Shown: one piece after another, positions 34,832 to 43,976 of the stretch
How the letters are laid out: every line of letters begins with the position of its first letter
Numbering within the stretch: position 1 is the stretch's first letter
From: Sphingobacterium sp. N143
Lineage (GTDB): Bacteria > Bacteroidota > Bacteroidia > Sphingobacteriales > Sphingobacteriaceae
NCBI RefSeq assembly: GCF_030325625.1
Contig: NZ_JACAIS010000010.1
Span: forward strand, 186,001-250,000
Direction: 5' to 3'
Length of the DNA: 64,000 nucleotides
Translations under genes and position numbers: made by a program
Notes under the pieces: model-generated
The model's input: only the letters and a program-made list of their open reading frames with translations
The model's database searches: none
What the model was told of the DNA's origin: nothing

Positions 34832-36472
34832 ATGATGATGAATAGAAGATCAGCAATCAAGATTATCGGTACTGCAATTCCAACGTTGTTTCTCAGCCGT
34901 TTTACTCCGGCATATGGCTATCTGGGCAAAGCTCCTTTTAATCCCGACTGGCGTTCGCTGGAAAGGTATCAGGTACCGGATTGGTTTCGCGATGCCAAAT
35001 TTGGGATATGGGCGCATTGGGGACCGCAATGTCAGCCTGAATGTGGAGATTGGTATGCCCGGGGAATGTATCAGGAGGGATCTGATCAATACCTTTATCA
35101 TGTGAAAAAATATGGTCATCCTTCCGTTTTTGGATTTAAGGATGTGATTCACGAGTGGAAAGCTGAAAAATGGGATCCGGAGGCATTAATGGATCTGTAT
35201 CAAGCTGCGGGCGCCCAGTATTTCATGGCATTGGCCAATCACCACGACAATCTGGATCTCTTCCAGAGTAGCCATCACCGTTGGAACAGTGTCAACGTAG
35301 GGCCCAAAAAAGATATCGTTAAGGGTTGGGAGCAAGCTGCAAAAAAACGAGGGCTCAAGTTTGGGGTGAGTGTGCATGCTGCGCATGCCTGGACCTGGTA
35401 TGAAACGGCACAGCGGGCGGACAAGCAGGGAAACTATGCTGGTGTAGCCTACGATGGTAAACTTCGCAAAGAAGACGGTAAAGGGAAATGGTGGGCAGGC
35501 TATGATCCACAGGAGCTGTACGCGCAGGATCACGCTCCGAGCCTGGACAGTACGGATGATCACACGATCCATCGGCAGTGGCACTGGGATGTTGCATCTG
35601 GGGTCAGTATACCTACGGACGCGTATTGCACCAACTTCAAAGCGCGAACACTCGAACTGATGGACAATTACCGTCCGGATATGGTGTATTTTGATGATAC
35701 GGTGCTGCCACTCTGGCCGATAAGCAATGTGGGGCTGGAAATAGCGGCGCAGTATTACAACAAAAGCATGCAAGCCAATAAGGGAAAGGTGGAAGTGGTG
35801 ATCAACGGGAAGATTCTGGACGAACAACAGCGCAAATGCCTGGTCTGGGATATTGAACGCGGACAAAGCAACAGCATTGAGCCGCAGCCATGGCAGACCT
35901 GTACCTGCATCGGCTCCTGGCATTATGACCGACGAATTTACGATAATAACAGCTACAAATCTGCGAAAACAGTGATCCATATGTTGATCGATGTGGTCAG
36001 CAAAAACGGAAATCTACTCCTCAGTGTACCGCTCCGTGGTGACGGCTCTATCGATGACAAAGCCAAGGCGGTGGTGCAAGGTATAGGCGACTGGATGAGC
36101 CGGTACAGTGAAGCCATTATGGGCAGCAGGCCATGGCATATCTTCGGGGAGGGACCTGCAGTGGAGGATGCACCCGCGCTTAGTGTACAGGGGTTTAATG
36201 AAGGAAAGGGAAAAGCTTTGACGGGGGAAGATCTTCGCTTTACAACCAAAGGAAATATATTGTATGTATTTATCATGGGCAGACCGGAGAAAAATGTGCT
36301 GACAATCAAGTCGCTGGGGAAGGGGGCGCCCAATACGAAGGCAGTCCGCACTGTGCAGGCATTAGGCTATACGCATAGGTTGACATATAGGCAGCTGACG
36401 GATGTGCTAGAAATTGAGCTTCCAGATGGCCTGATCCAAAATGAAATAGCCACGGTCTTAAAAATTAGCTGA
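34832..36472 (+). CDS. GH29-like alpha-L-fucosidase family protein, divergent
   Basis: 546 residues. The N-terminus ('MMMNRRSAIKIIGTAIPTLF') has a twin arginine and resembles a Tat signal. The catalytic TIM barrel follows GH29: 'FRDAKFGIWAHWGPQCQPEC', 'AGAQYFMALANHHDNLDLFQ', 'NYRPDMVYFDD' with D288 or D289 as predicted nucleophile, and 'SKNGNLLLSVPLRGDGSID'. The usual GH29 motif HHDG reads HHDN here, and the nucleophile strand ends FDD rather than FDG. It is therefore a divergent member and may act on another 6-deoxy or related alpha-linkage. Expression is probably under the facing AraC regulator. Confidence 0.85.
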   Translation: MMMNRRSAIKIIGTAIPTLFLSRFTPAYGYLGKAPFNPDWRSLERYQVPDWFRDAKFGIWAHWGPQCQPECGDWYARGMYQEGSDQYLYHVKKYGHPSVFGFKDVIHEWKAEKWDPEALMDLYQAAGAQYFMALANHHDNLDLFQSSHHRWNSVNVGPKKDIVKGWEQAAKKRGLKFGVSVHAAHAWTWYETAQRADKQGNYAGVAYDGKLRKEDGKGKWWAGYDPQELYAQDHAPSLDSTDDHTIHRQWHWDVASGVSIPTDAYCTNFKARTLELMDNYRPDMVYFDDTVLPLWPISNVGLEIAAQYYNKSMQANKGKVEVVINGKILDEQQRKCLVWDIERGQSNSIEPQPWQTCTCIGSWHYDRRIYDNNSYKSAKTVIHMLIDVVSKNGNLLLSVPLRGDGSIDDKAKAVVQGIGDWMSRYSEAIMGSRPWHIFGEGPAVEDAPALSVQGFNEGKGKALTGEDLRFTTKGNILYVFIMGRPEKNVLTIKSLGKGAPNTKAVRTVQALGYTHRLTYRQLTDVLEIELPDGLIQNEIATVLKIS

Positions 36473-36640
36473 GCTGCCTTTGTACGCCAGGCCAGATGCT
36501 AAGGCGAAAGTGCCTGCGCGGCTGCCTGAGCACAAAAACGGTAAAAAAATAAAATAATCAAAACTAATTTGTGTTACCATTGTTCTTAAAGCGAAGATTC
36601 ATAAGGATAGGTATACTTAAATTATAGGGATTGATTTTGT

Positions 36641-36672
36641 AAGGCTAAGTCGACAATGACTTAGCCTTTTTT
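36641..36672 (+). terminator. Intrinsic terminator downstream of GH29-like gene
   Basis: Perfect 11-bp stem AAGGCTAAGTC (36641-36651) and GACTTAGCCTT (36658-36668) around loop GACAAT, running directly into a T-run (36667-36672). On the minus strand the same hairpin follows the convergent protease gene but without a good T-run. Confidence 0.85.
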
Positions 36673-36678
36673 ATGTCG

Positions 36679-38379
36679 TTAACGGGCCGGCCGTAAGTTG
36701 GACAAAAAGTTTTTCACGACATCTCGTGGGATAGCGAGGCAGGCCGTATGGCTATAGCGCGCGATATTGATCCCAATAAATTCACCCTTGCTGTCGATAA
36801 CAGGACTTCCACACTCTTGGGCATGGATGCGGGAATCATGGATAAATACACTTGGAAACGTGTCCCTTCGGTCCGATTTTCCGCCTGGGATATGATTCGC
36901 CGGATGTGGATTCTCCCGTACGGGCCATCTGGACAATACGATACCGGCGTCCAGTATGGCTGTATCCCTGCGATACAGCACAGTCAGGCGGTCACCCGCC
37001 GAATACTGCCGCATAGCAGCGTTAATTTTAAGGGCGCTGGATACATCATGTCCATTGATCGCGAGAATGCGGTCTCCGGACCGCAGCCCGGCACGATATG
37101 CGGCCCCCATACTGTCTACTTTGGTCAATGTCGGCAGTCCTTCAATTTCCCGCATCTGGGCATCAAAACTTCCCGGTACTGGGGTACGCGGAAATGGCTG
37201 GGGCATCATACCGAGGACCCCCTGCTTGCTCGTATTGCCGTCCAATAGTGACCACAGCCCAATACCCAACAATGAATCGGGGAGGGGACGGGTTGCCAGA
37301 GTTGTGATGGGGGTCGCCCGCTTCAGTTCTTTTGGTGTGGCCAAGGCGACAAGGTCCGTAGTTTCGTCGCGTAGAAGTACTGTTAAGGGATGGCTTTGCC
37401 CTCCGGTCATCAGCACCGGATGATCGGCTACCATACTGCTCTTGGAAAGGATGACTGTAACTTTGTTGGATAAGGTGAATGCCGTTCCGAGTACTTGTAA
37501 ACGATCGCCGTCCAGCATACTGCTGACCGGAAAAACCTGCAGATTTGTCTTGGGTAATTTTGCCGGCCGGTCGGCACTTTGTGTTGCAAGCCGTTCTTTT
37601 TGTGGATCGGTGCCGATAGGGTCGGTCGAGCTGGGGTACCTGCCAATAGCCACGGGCTGCGTGAGGCTGCTCCAGTACTTTCGGTAACTGTCGACGGGGA
37701 CTTCATAATTGATTCCTTCGGCAGCGTCAATACGACTGTGCAGGCCGATCACACGACCCAGCAGGTCAAAAAGCGGGCCGCCCGAATCTCCGGGCTCCAT
37801 GATGCAGCTGCTCCACATAAGCCCGTAATCATCCTGTTGTCTGAGAATATGTCCAGCGCGCAAAAAGGGCCTATTGAAGGGCAGTGTCTCGGGGTAGGAG
37901 AGACCAAAACAAGCTTGCTGTATTACGGTCGATGAAGACCAGCCCATCTCGGCAAAGGGCCATGGCCCTTCGCCCTGCATCTTCATCAGTGCAATATCGG
38001 GCAAATTGCTCTGTTGATCAACAACCAGCCGCCCCAGTGCCTTTGCAGTACCTTTCCGTCCGTCGGCAAAGATAACCTGATAATGATGCCCGGGCGTGGT
38101 GGAATGTGCCACTGTCAGTATAAATCCATCGGCACTGACCACCACCCCACTGAAAGGGGCGCTGTTCTGCTGTCTGTTCAGGCTGTCGATGCCATACATC
38201 TTGATGGATGCCGACAATGCGCGATTGACGATGGAACTGGGGATAGGGCGCTGAGCGACTTTATTGGTTTGTGCAAGGCAGTGGATCAGACCGCTGCAGA
38301 TCAATAGGGCGGCCCCAATGATCCGACAAAAGGCAAATGGATTGTTAAAGCGTGAGGTAGGCATAGGTTTCATATACAT
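36679..38379 (-). CDS. Trypsin-like (S1) serine protease with degenerate second domain and PDZ
   Basis: 566 residues with a signal-like N-terminus ending near 'HCLAQ'. Domain 1 (about 45-245) is a complete S1-type protease with H92 (ILTVAHS), D128 (LPDIALM) and S199 (EPGDSGGPLFD). Domain 2 starts about 295 ('VLGTAFTLSNKVTVILSKSS') and keeps the Asp (D342 in TTDLVALA). Its catalytic His is replaced by Ser, and the GDSGGP-like motif reads 'QECGSPVIDSKGEFIGINIA', putting Cys523 where Ser should be. A PDZ domain (about 415-475, 'GAAYRAGLRSGDRILAINGH') sits inside domain 2. It is likely exported. It is divergent from the ECF sigma gene; substrate unknown. Confidence 0.85.
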   Translation of the reverse strand: MYMKPMPTSRFNNPFAFCRIIGAALLICSGLIHCLAQTNKVAQRPIPSSIVNRALSASIKMYGIDSLNRQQNSAPFSGVVVSADGFILTVAHSTTPGHHYQVIFADGRKGTAKALGRLVVDQQSNLPDIALMKMQGEGPWPFAEMGWSSSTVIQQACFGLSYPETLPFNRPFLRAGHILRQQDDYGLMWSSCIMEPGDSGGPLFDLLGRVIGLHSRIDAAEGINYEVPVDSYRKYWSSLTQPVAIGRYPSSTDPIGTDPQKERLATQSADRPAKLPKTNLQVFPVSSMLDGDRLQVLGTAFTLSNKVTVILSKSSMVADHPVLMTGGQSHPLTVLLRDETTDLVALATPKELKRATPITTLATRPLPDSLLGIGLWSLLDGNTSKQGVLGMMPQPFPRTPVPGSFDAQMREIEGLPTLTKVDSMGAAYRAGLRSGDRILAINGHDVSSALKINAAMRQYSAGDRLTVLYRRDTAILDAGIVLSRWPVRENPHPANHIPGGKSDRRDTFPSVFIHDSRIHAQECGSPVIDSKGEFIGINIARYSHTACLAIPRDVVKNFLSNLRPAR

Positions 38380-38648
38380 TTCTCAGGTTGATTGTTGGAA
38401 TAGGCTGACGACCAAGCCAGCATTCAAAGTTAATGGATTGATGCGCACAAAATCAAGGAACCGATCAAGTTCAGAATAAATTATGGTGGCAACGCATCTT
38501 CAGACTGATGGACAGAAAAATTTATGGTATAACCTGGCCGGCAAAGGATAACGTATCGCATGATGTGGGCACCGTGGATAGGAAGTATTCATTCTTTTTA
38601 GTTATCTTTAACCACTGGAACATCAACCTGGGCTAAACGGATCTATTT

Positions 38649-39236
38649 ATGGACTATACGAGCGAAAAAAAGCTGCTTGAGGACTTTCGGAACGGAGAGG
38701 AGCAGGCCTGCGCGCATGTATATAATCGTTATTTTGCCCGTATTTGTCTTTATGCTGCCAGCTTTGTCAACGAAACCAGGGAAGCGGAAGATATCGCTGA
38801 GGAAGGTTTTATCCGTTTGTGGCAGGGAAAACGTGATTTTGAAAGCTTACAGCATCTCAGGGCAGCCCTTTATCAGACGACACGTCGGGTAGGCCTCAAC
38901 CACCAAACGGCCCGACAGCGACGGTCGGACCGGGTCGATGCGTATGTCTCGCAACAAGAGCAGGACCAAGGTTCACACCTACAGGAGATCGTCTATGCTG
39001 AGACGATGGCCGAACTCTACCGTGCTATCCAGAACTTGCCTCCCAAAGCCCGTGAGATTGTCCGGCTGACGTATCTGGAGGGGCATAGCAATCAGGAAGT
39101 AGCCGAATTGTTGCAGATTAGTATACAGACCGTCAAAAACCAAAAGTTGCGTGCTCTAAGCCTGTTGCGGCAGCAGTTGAGCAGCGATTCTTTCCGTTAT
39201 CTTCTCTCACTAATCGTCTTATTTGGAAAAATTTAA
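38649..39236 (+). CDS. ECF-type RNA polymerase sigma-70 factor
   Basis: 195 residues with sigma region 2 ('YNRYFARICLYAASFVNETR', 'AEDIAEEGFIRLWQGKRDF') and region 4 ('LPPKAREIVRLTYLEGHSNQ', 'EVAELLQISIQTVKNQKLRA'). No ECF-specific extensions. It lies 67 bases before the FecR gene and should be held inactive by it until SusC signals that substrate is being transported. Confidence 0.93.
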   Translation: MDYTSEKKLLEDFRNGEEQACAHVYNRYFARICLYAASFVNETREAEDIAEEGFIRLWQGKRDFESLQHLRAALYQTTRRVGLNHQTARQRRSDRVDAYVSQQEQDQGSHLQEIVYAETMAELYRAIQNLPPKAREIVRLTYLEGHSNQEVAELLQISIQTVKNQKLRALSLLRQQLSSDSFRYLLSLIVLFGKI

Positions 39237-39303
39237 TCTTTTTTTTGGGGAGCTTTGGTACTTTTTGGAATCGGCGCGGTATCTATAGTTGAAATAGCGT
39301 AAA

Positions 39304-40500
39304 ATGGACCCCTTAGAAGAAGAAAAACTCATCCGTATCAGTACGTTGATCCTCCGGCAGCTGCAAGGCAGGTTAAGTGTTGAAGACCGGGCTGTTCTGG
39401 ACTGCTGGCTCGACGAATCGGCAGAAAACAGGGCGATCTACGTGCGTTGTCTGGAAGGCCAGGTGCAGCGTGATGCTTACATCCGTCTTGAGCACTTTGA
39501 AAATCGCCGTCATTTTGAGTCTGTTAAACATAAGTTTAGGTTCAGAAAGGTAAGTCCAAAAACTCCTGTTCTAAAAAAACTATGGCCCTATGTCGCTGCC
39601 GCCTGTGTCCTTGTTGCGATGGTGGGTGTCTGGTATCAGCAGAGGGCCGGGTATTCTGTGGGAGATGTACAGCATACGGCGATCACCGACAGACTGCCTG
39701 CCTCCAATCGGGCCGTCATCACACTCTCGGATGGCCGCCAATACACACTCAACCAGCAGGAAAACCAGGTGGTGATTGACGGTAACGGAATACGTTACGA
39801 TGATGGCCGCCAGGTTGCTTCGATTGATGCAGCGGTGTCGGCCAAGATCGAAACTCCCCGCGGGGGGACCTATGATGTGACATTGCCCGATGGCACACTG
39901 GTCAAACTCAACGCGGGTACTTTACTTACTTATCCCACCGTTTTTGCCAAAGACAGACGGGAAGTCAATTTGACCGGGGAGGCTTATTTTGAAGTGGCCA
40001 AACGTCAGGGGCAGCCCTTTGTCGTGACCACCAAAAACCAGCAGGTCGCGGTGCTGGGAACGCATTTTAATGTGCGTGCTTATCCGGATGCGACTGTAAC
40101 CAAAACAACCTTGCTGGAAGGAAAGGTACGTGTGAAGGAAATGCTGAAAGGCAGGGAGCTATTGTTGTCTCCGGGAGATCAGGCCGTCAGGAAGGGGACA
40201 GAACTATCCCGGCATGCTGTCGATGTACAGCAGGAACTCGCCTGGGTATATGGCAGATTTAATTTTGATGGCAAGTCGCTGCGGGAAGTGATGGACGAAC
40301 TATCGCGCTGGTATGCGGTGGATGTGGTCTATAAGGGGGAAATACCAGATGTATCGTTTTTTGGCGGTACATTCCGTACGAGTAGACTGTCCAGTATCCT
40401 GAAGATTTTAAAAGATCAGGACTTGTCCTACCAGCTGACGGACGACGGAAAACTCATTATCGAAAAAAGTGATCCCAAAGGACAGAAAGGAGGACTGTAG
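39304..40500 (+). CDS. FecR-family anti-sigma factor
   Basis: 398 residues. A cytoplasmic N-terminal segment of about 90 residues binds sigma; then one membrane helix ('LWPYVAAACVLVAMVGVWYQ'). The periplasmic FecR domain has 'TPRGGTYDVTLPDGTLVKLN' and 'GEAYFEVAKRQGQPFVV' signatures, and a C-terminal DUF4974-type/STN-like segment ('SLREVMDELSRWYAVDVVYK'). The periplasmic C-terminus receives the signal from the STN domain of the SusC protein 92 bases downstream. Confidence 0.93.
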   Translation: MDPLEEEKLIRISTLILRQLQGRLSVEDRAVLDCWLDESAENRAIYVRCLEGQVQRDAYIRLEHFENRRHFESVKHKFRFRKVSPKTPVLKKLWPYVAAACVLVAMVGVWYQQRAGYSVGDVQHTAITDRLPASNRAVITLSDGRQYTLNQQENQVVIDGNGIRYDDGRQVASIDAAVSAKIETPRGGTYDVTLPDGTLVKLNAGTLLTYPTVFAKDRREVNLTGEAYFEVAKRQGQPFVVTTKNQQVAVLGTHFNVRAYPDATVTKTTLLEGKVRVKEMLKGRELLLSPGDQAVRKGTELSRHAVDVQQELAWVYGRFNFDGKSLREVMDELSRWYAVDVVYKGEIPDVSFFGGTFRTSRLSSILKILKDQDLSYQLTDDGKLIIEKSDPKGQKGGL

Positions 40501-40592
40501 TATAGGAAATAAAGCATAAACATCTTACTTATGAACTAATATATCGGACCATAGGTCCAGCAGACTAACCTAACTTAACGTACTAGAAATTA

Positions 40593-43500
40593 ATGAAACG
40601 AAGTTGTTTTTCACAAGCGACCGGGCCTTTATTATGGTTAATTTTTGCTGTCTTCATACAGCTTAGCCTAAGGGCCAATGCGCAAACCGTAACCTATTCG
40701 GGCAATCAGGTGCCCCTGATGGATGTGCTGCAGGCAGTTAAACGTCAGACGAATTATGAAGTACTTGGAGCAAAGAAAATGTTAGAGGCGGCAAAGCCGG
40801 TTACGATCAAGGCGGATAAGATGCCGCTGAAATTATTTCTCGATAGAATTTTGAGTACCCAGGCGATCGGGTATACTATTGAGTCCAAAACGATCTTTCT
40901 GGAACGAAAGTCGCCAGCCCGCCGGCAGGAACAGCAAGTGGATCGCGCAGTAGAAAAGTCATCACAGACGCAGATCCGGGGTCAGATATTGGGCAGGGAT
41001 CGCCAGCCGCTCGCAGGAGCAACCATTTCGCAGTCGGGCAACACCATCACCGTGGCTGACCGCGAGGGGCGATTTGTGGTAGCGGCATCCATGCAACCGC
41101 TTACGGTGCGGATGGTGGGCTATAAACACTTGGTTATCAATCTGACCGACAACAGGACAGAATATACGGTTCAACTGGAAGAGGAACCCAATGCTCTGGA
41201 CCAGGTCGTCGTGACAGGCTATCAAACCCTTAAGAAAGACTCCTACACCGGAACCGCCATCACCAAGAGTGGAGAAGAGCTGCGGCAGGTCAACCCGCAA
41301 AATGTGCTCCAGGCCATGCAGGTGTTTGATCCTTCATTTAAATTACTGGACAACAATCTCGCTGGATCCAATCCCAATGCGTTGCCAAATATTAACGTGC
41401 GTGGTTCATCTTCGTTACCGACCGGCAATAACGAGGTGTTGCGTAGGGATAATATCACGACGACGATCAACATGCCTGCTTTTATATTAAATGGTTTTGA
41501 AGTCAGCGTACAAAAGGTGCTCGACCTAGATATGACGCGTATTGAGAGCGTCACGATCCTGAAGGACGCGGCCGCAACAGCAATCTACGGTTCCCGTGCT
41601 GCCAATGGGGTGATGGTGATCACCACCAAAATGCCTAAAGATGGCAGGTTGCAGCTCACCTATACCCATGAGAGTAATGTCAATATACCGGATCTGACGG
41701 GCTATGACGTGCTGAATGCCAAAGACAAACTGGCCTATGAAAAGCTGGCAGGCCTGTATGACGGTACCGTCCAGCGCCAGCCTCAGGATGCGCTGGACGA
41801 GTTATACTACCAAAAATTGGCGAATGTGCTGGGCGGAGTGGATACTTATTGGCTATCACAACCAGTACGTACTGCCGTGGGACAGAAGCATGGGCTCTAT
41901 CTGGAAGGTGGCTCGGAGAGCTTTCGGTACGGTGTAGACATGCGTTACCAGACACGGCCCGGTGTCATGAAAGGATCTGGAAGAAACCAATATTCGGGGG
42001 GACTGAACTTTGCCTATAATCTCAAGAATAAATTCAGGTTTCAGAACGAGCTTTCGGTAACCATCGTGGACGGTACGGAATCCCCATACGGAAATTTTGC
42101 GGATTATGTGCGGATGAATCCCTACTATCGGATGACGGATGACAATGGCAATATAACGCAGGAAGCGGATGTCTGGACAAGGGTAGCAAACTCGGGTAGT
42201 GCACAGCGCGAATATGTGCTCAATCCGCTGTACAATGCAACCTTAAATAGCTTCAACAAACTGGGATATACCGAGCTGCTCAATAACTTCTCGGGAGATT
42301 TTGACCTGGGGCAGGGACTTCGGCTGCGGGGGCAGGTCAGCTTGTTAAAAAGGCTCAATAGCAACGACGACTTTCGCTCGCCTCTGGCCAATGAATTTTA
42401 TTTTTACCCGACTTCGCAAACAGACGAAAAGGGCAGTTATACCAGCTATACGAATAATGAACTGTACTGGGATGCCAATATCCGGCTCAACTGGATGCGT
42501 AATATCGAAAAACACAGCTTTAATGTCGTCGGCGGGACCAACATACGGACCGAGAGCTATGATGAGCGTTCGTTTAAAGCGGTTGGTTTTCCGAATGACC
42601 GGTTTACAAGCGTGGGATTTGCCAAGGGCTATGCCGAAAATGCCAGTCCTTCCAGCAGCCTGGGCGCCTCCCGATTGTTCGGGGCTTTCCTGAGCGCCAA
42701 TTACTCGTACGACAACCGCTACCTGATGGACGCTACGCTGCGCATCGATGGCTCATCCAAATTTGGCGCCAATAAACGTACGGCGCCTTTTTGGTCCACT
42801 GGGATCGGCTGGAATATGCACAAAGAAAGCTGGTTTGACAACGGGACGATCAGCCAGCTGCGCTTGCGCGCCACTATCGGTCTCACGGGCTCAGTGCAGT
42901 TTGACCCGTATATGTCCAGGACGACATACAATTATGATAAAAGCAATTGGTATTCGTCAGGCCTGGGCAGCATCGTCCGCAATTATGGAAACGAAAACCT
43001 GACCTGGCAGAAGACGCAGAGTACCGACATCGGTGCGGATCTCGGCCTTTGGCAGGACCGGCTAACCATTTCGCCGCGCTATTATCATAAATTGACACGG
43101 GATATCCTGGCCGACATCAATCTGGCGCCCTCCACCGGATTTAGTTCCTATAAAGAGAATCTAGGCGACCTGGAGAATAAAGGCCTTGAGCTCAATGCAA
43201 ACTGGGTGGCGGTTAAAAATGAAAAATGGACGCTTAGCCTGCTGGCGAATCTGGTACGCAACCAGAATAAAATCGTCCGGATCTCCAATGCACTCAAAAG
43301 CTACAATGAACGGGTAGACGAAGCCCAGCAGGGTAGTGACTTAATGGGGGTACCGCTGCTGCGTTATAAGGAGGGCCAATCGCTTGATGCCATATATGCG
43401 GTGCCTTCCCTGGGGATCGATCCAGAAAATGGCAGGGAAGTGTTTCTAAAAAGAAATGGTACGCTTTCCTATGAATGGGATGCCCGCGACATCGACGTGG

Positions 43501-43964
43501 TGGCGGTGGCGACACCAAAAATGGAGGGCTCGTTTGGCGGTACGTTACGCTATAAACAGTTTATGCTCGTGGCCTATTTTCAGACCCGAATAGGCGGCAA
43601 GACCTATAATCAAACCTTAGTGGACAGAGTCGAAAACGCAGATCCGCGCTATAATGTAGACCGGCGCGTACTGGAGGACAAATGGAAACAGCCTGGGGAT
43701 GTGACCTTTTATAAAAGCATTCAGGATCTGGGCCAGACAAGGGTGTCAAGCCGGTTTATTATGCCAGAGAATCTGTTTACCCTGCAGTCGCTCAATGTTT
43801 CCTATGATGCCAACAAGGAGTTTTCGAAAAAACTACATCTCTCGAGCCTGCGCATGGGGCTGATCGCAAACGACATCTTCCGCTGGTCTTCGGTGAAAGT
43901 AGAACGGGGCATCATTTACCCGTTTGCCCGCAGTGTAACTTTCACCCTGCAAGCAGGATTATAA
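40593..43964 (+). CDS. SusC-type TonB-dependent transporter with signalling STN domain
   Basis: 1123 residues. Signal peptide to about 31. STN domain (about 35-105, 'VPLMDVLQAVKRQTNYEVLG' and 'LKLFLDRILSTQAIGYTIES'). Carboxypeptidase-like domain ('IRGQILGRDRQPLAGATISQ'). TonB-box region 'ALDQVVVTGYQTLKKDSYTG'. Plug ('LKDAAATAIYGSRAANGVMV') and barrel ending 'ARSVTFTLQAGL'. The STN domain shows that it signals through FecR to the ECF sigma factor upstream. Its ligand is unknown, because the unit contains no carbohydrate-active enzyme. Confidence 0.95.
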   Translation: MKRSCFSQATGPLLWLIFAVFIQLSLRANAQTVTYSGNQVPLMDVLQAVKRQTNYEVLGAKKMLEAAKPVTIKADKMPLKLFLDRILSTQAIGYTIESKTIFLERKSPARRQEQQVDRAVEKSSQTQIRGQILGRDRQPLAGATISQSGNTITVADREGRFVVAASMQPLTVRMVGYKHLVINLTDNRTEYTVQLEEEPNALDQVVVTGYQTLKKDSYTGTAITKSGEELRQVNPQNVLQAMQVFDPSFKLLDNNLAGSNPNALPNINVRGSSSLPTGNNEVLRRDNITTTINMPAFILNGFEVSVQKVLDLDMTRIESVTILKDAAATAIYGSRAANGVMVITTKMPKDGRLQLTYTHESNVNIPDLTGYDVLNAKDKLAYEKLAGLYDGTVQRQPQDALDELYYQKLANVLGGVDTYWLSQPVRTAVGQKHGLYLEGGSESFRYGVDMRYQTRPGVMKGSGRNQYSGGLNFAYNLKNKFRFQNELSVTIVDGTESPYGNFADYVRMNPYYRMTDDNGNITQEADVWTRVANSGSAQREYVLNPLYNATLNSFNKLGYTELLNNFSGDFDLGQGLRLRGQVSLLKRLNSNDDFRSPLANEFYFYPTSQTDEKGSYTSYTNNELYWDANIRLNWMRNIEKHSFNVVGGTNIRTESYDERSFKAVGFPNDRFTSVGFAKGYAENASPSSSLGASRLFGAFLSANYSYDNRYLMDATLRIDGSSKFGANKRTAPFWSTGIGWNMHKESWFDNGTISQLRLRATIGLTGSVQFDPYMSRTTYNYDKSNWYSSGLGSIVRNYGNENLTWQKTQSTDIGADLGLWQDRLTISPRYYHKLTRDILADINLAPSTGFSSYKENLGDLENKGLELNANWVAVKNEKWTLSLLANLVRNQNKIVRISNALKSYNERVDEAQQGSDLMGVPLLRYKEGQSLDAIYAVPSLGIDPENGREVFLKRNGTLSYEWDARDIDVVAVATPKMEGSFGGTLRYKQFMLVAYFQTRIGGKTYNQTLVDRVENADPRYNVDRRVLEDKWKQPGDVTFYKSIQDLGQTRVSSRFIMPENLFTLQSLNVSYDANKEFSKKLHLSSLRMGLIANDIFRWSSVKVERGIIYPFARSVTFTLQAGL

Positions 43965-43976
43965 AATACTGTACAT

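Noticed and set aside
40546..40558. GGACC-ATA-GGTCC palindrome before the STN-SusC gene
   Set aside because: Short 5-base arms, single copy, no promoter context; not enough to call an operator.
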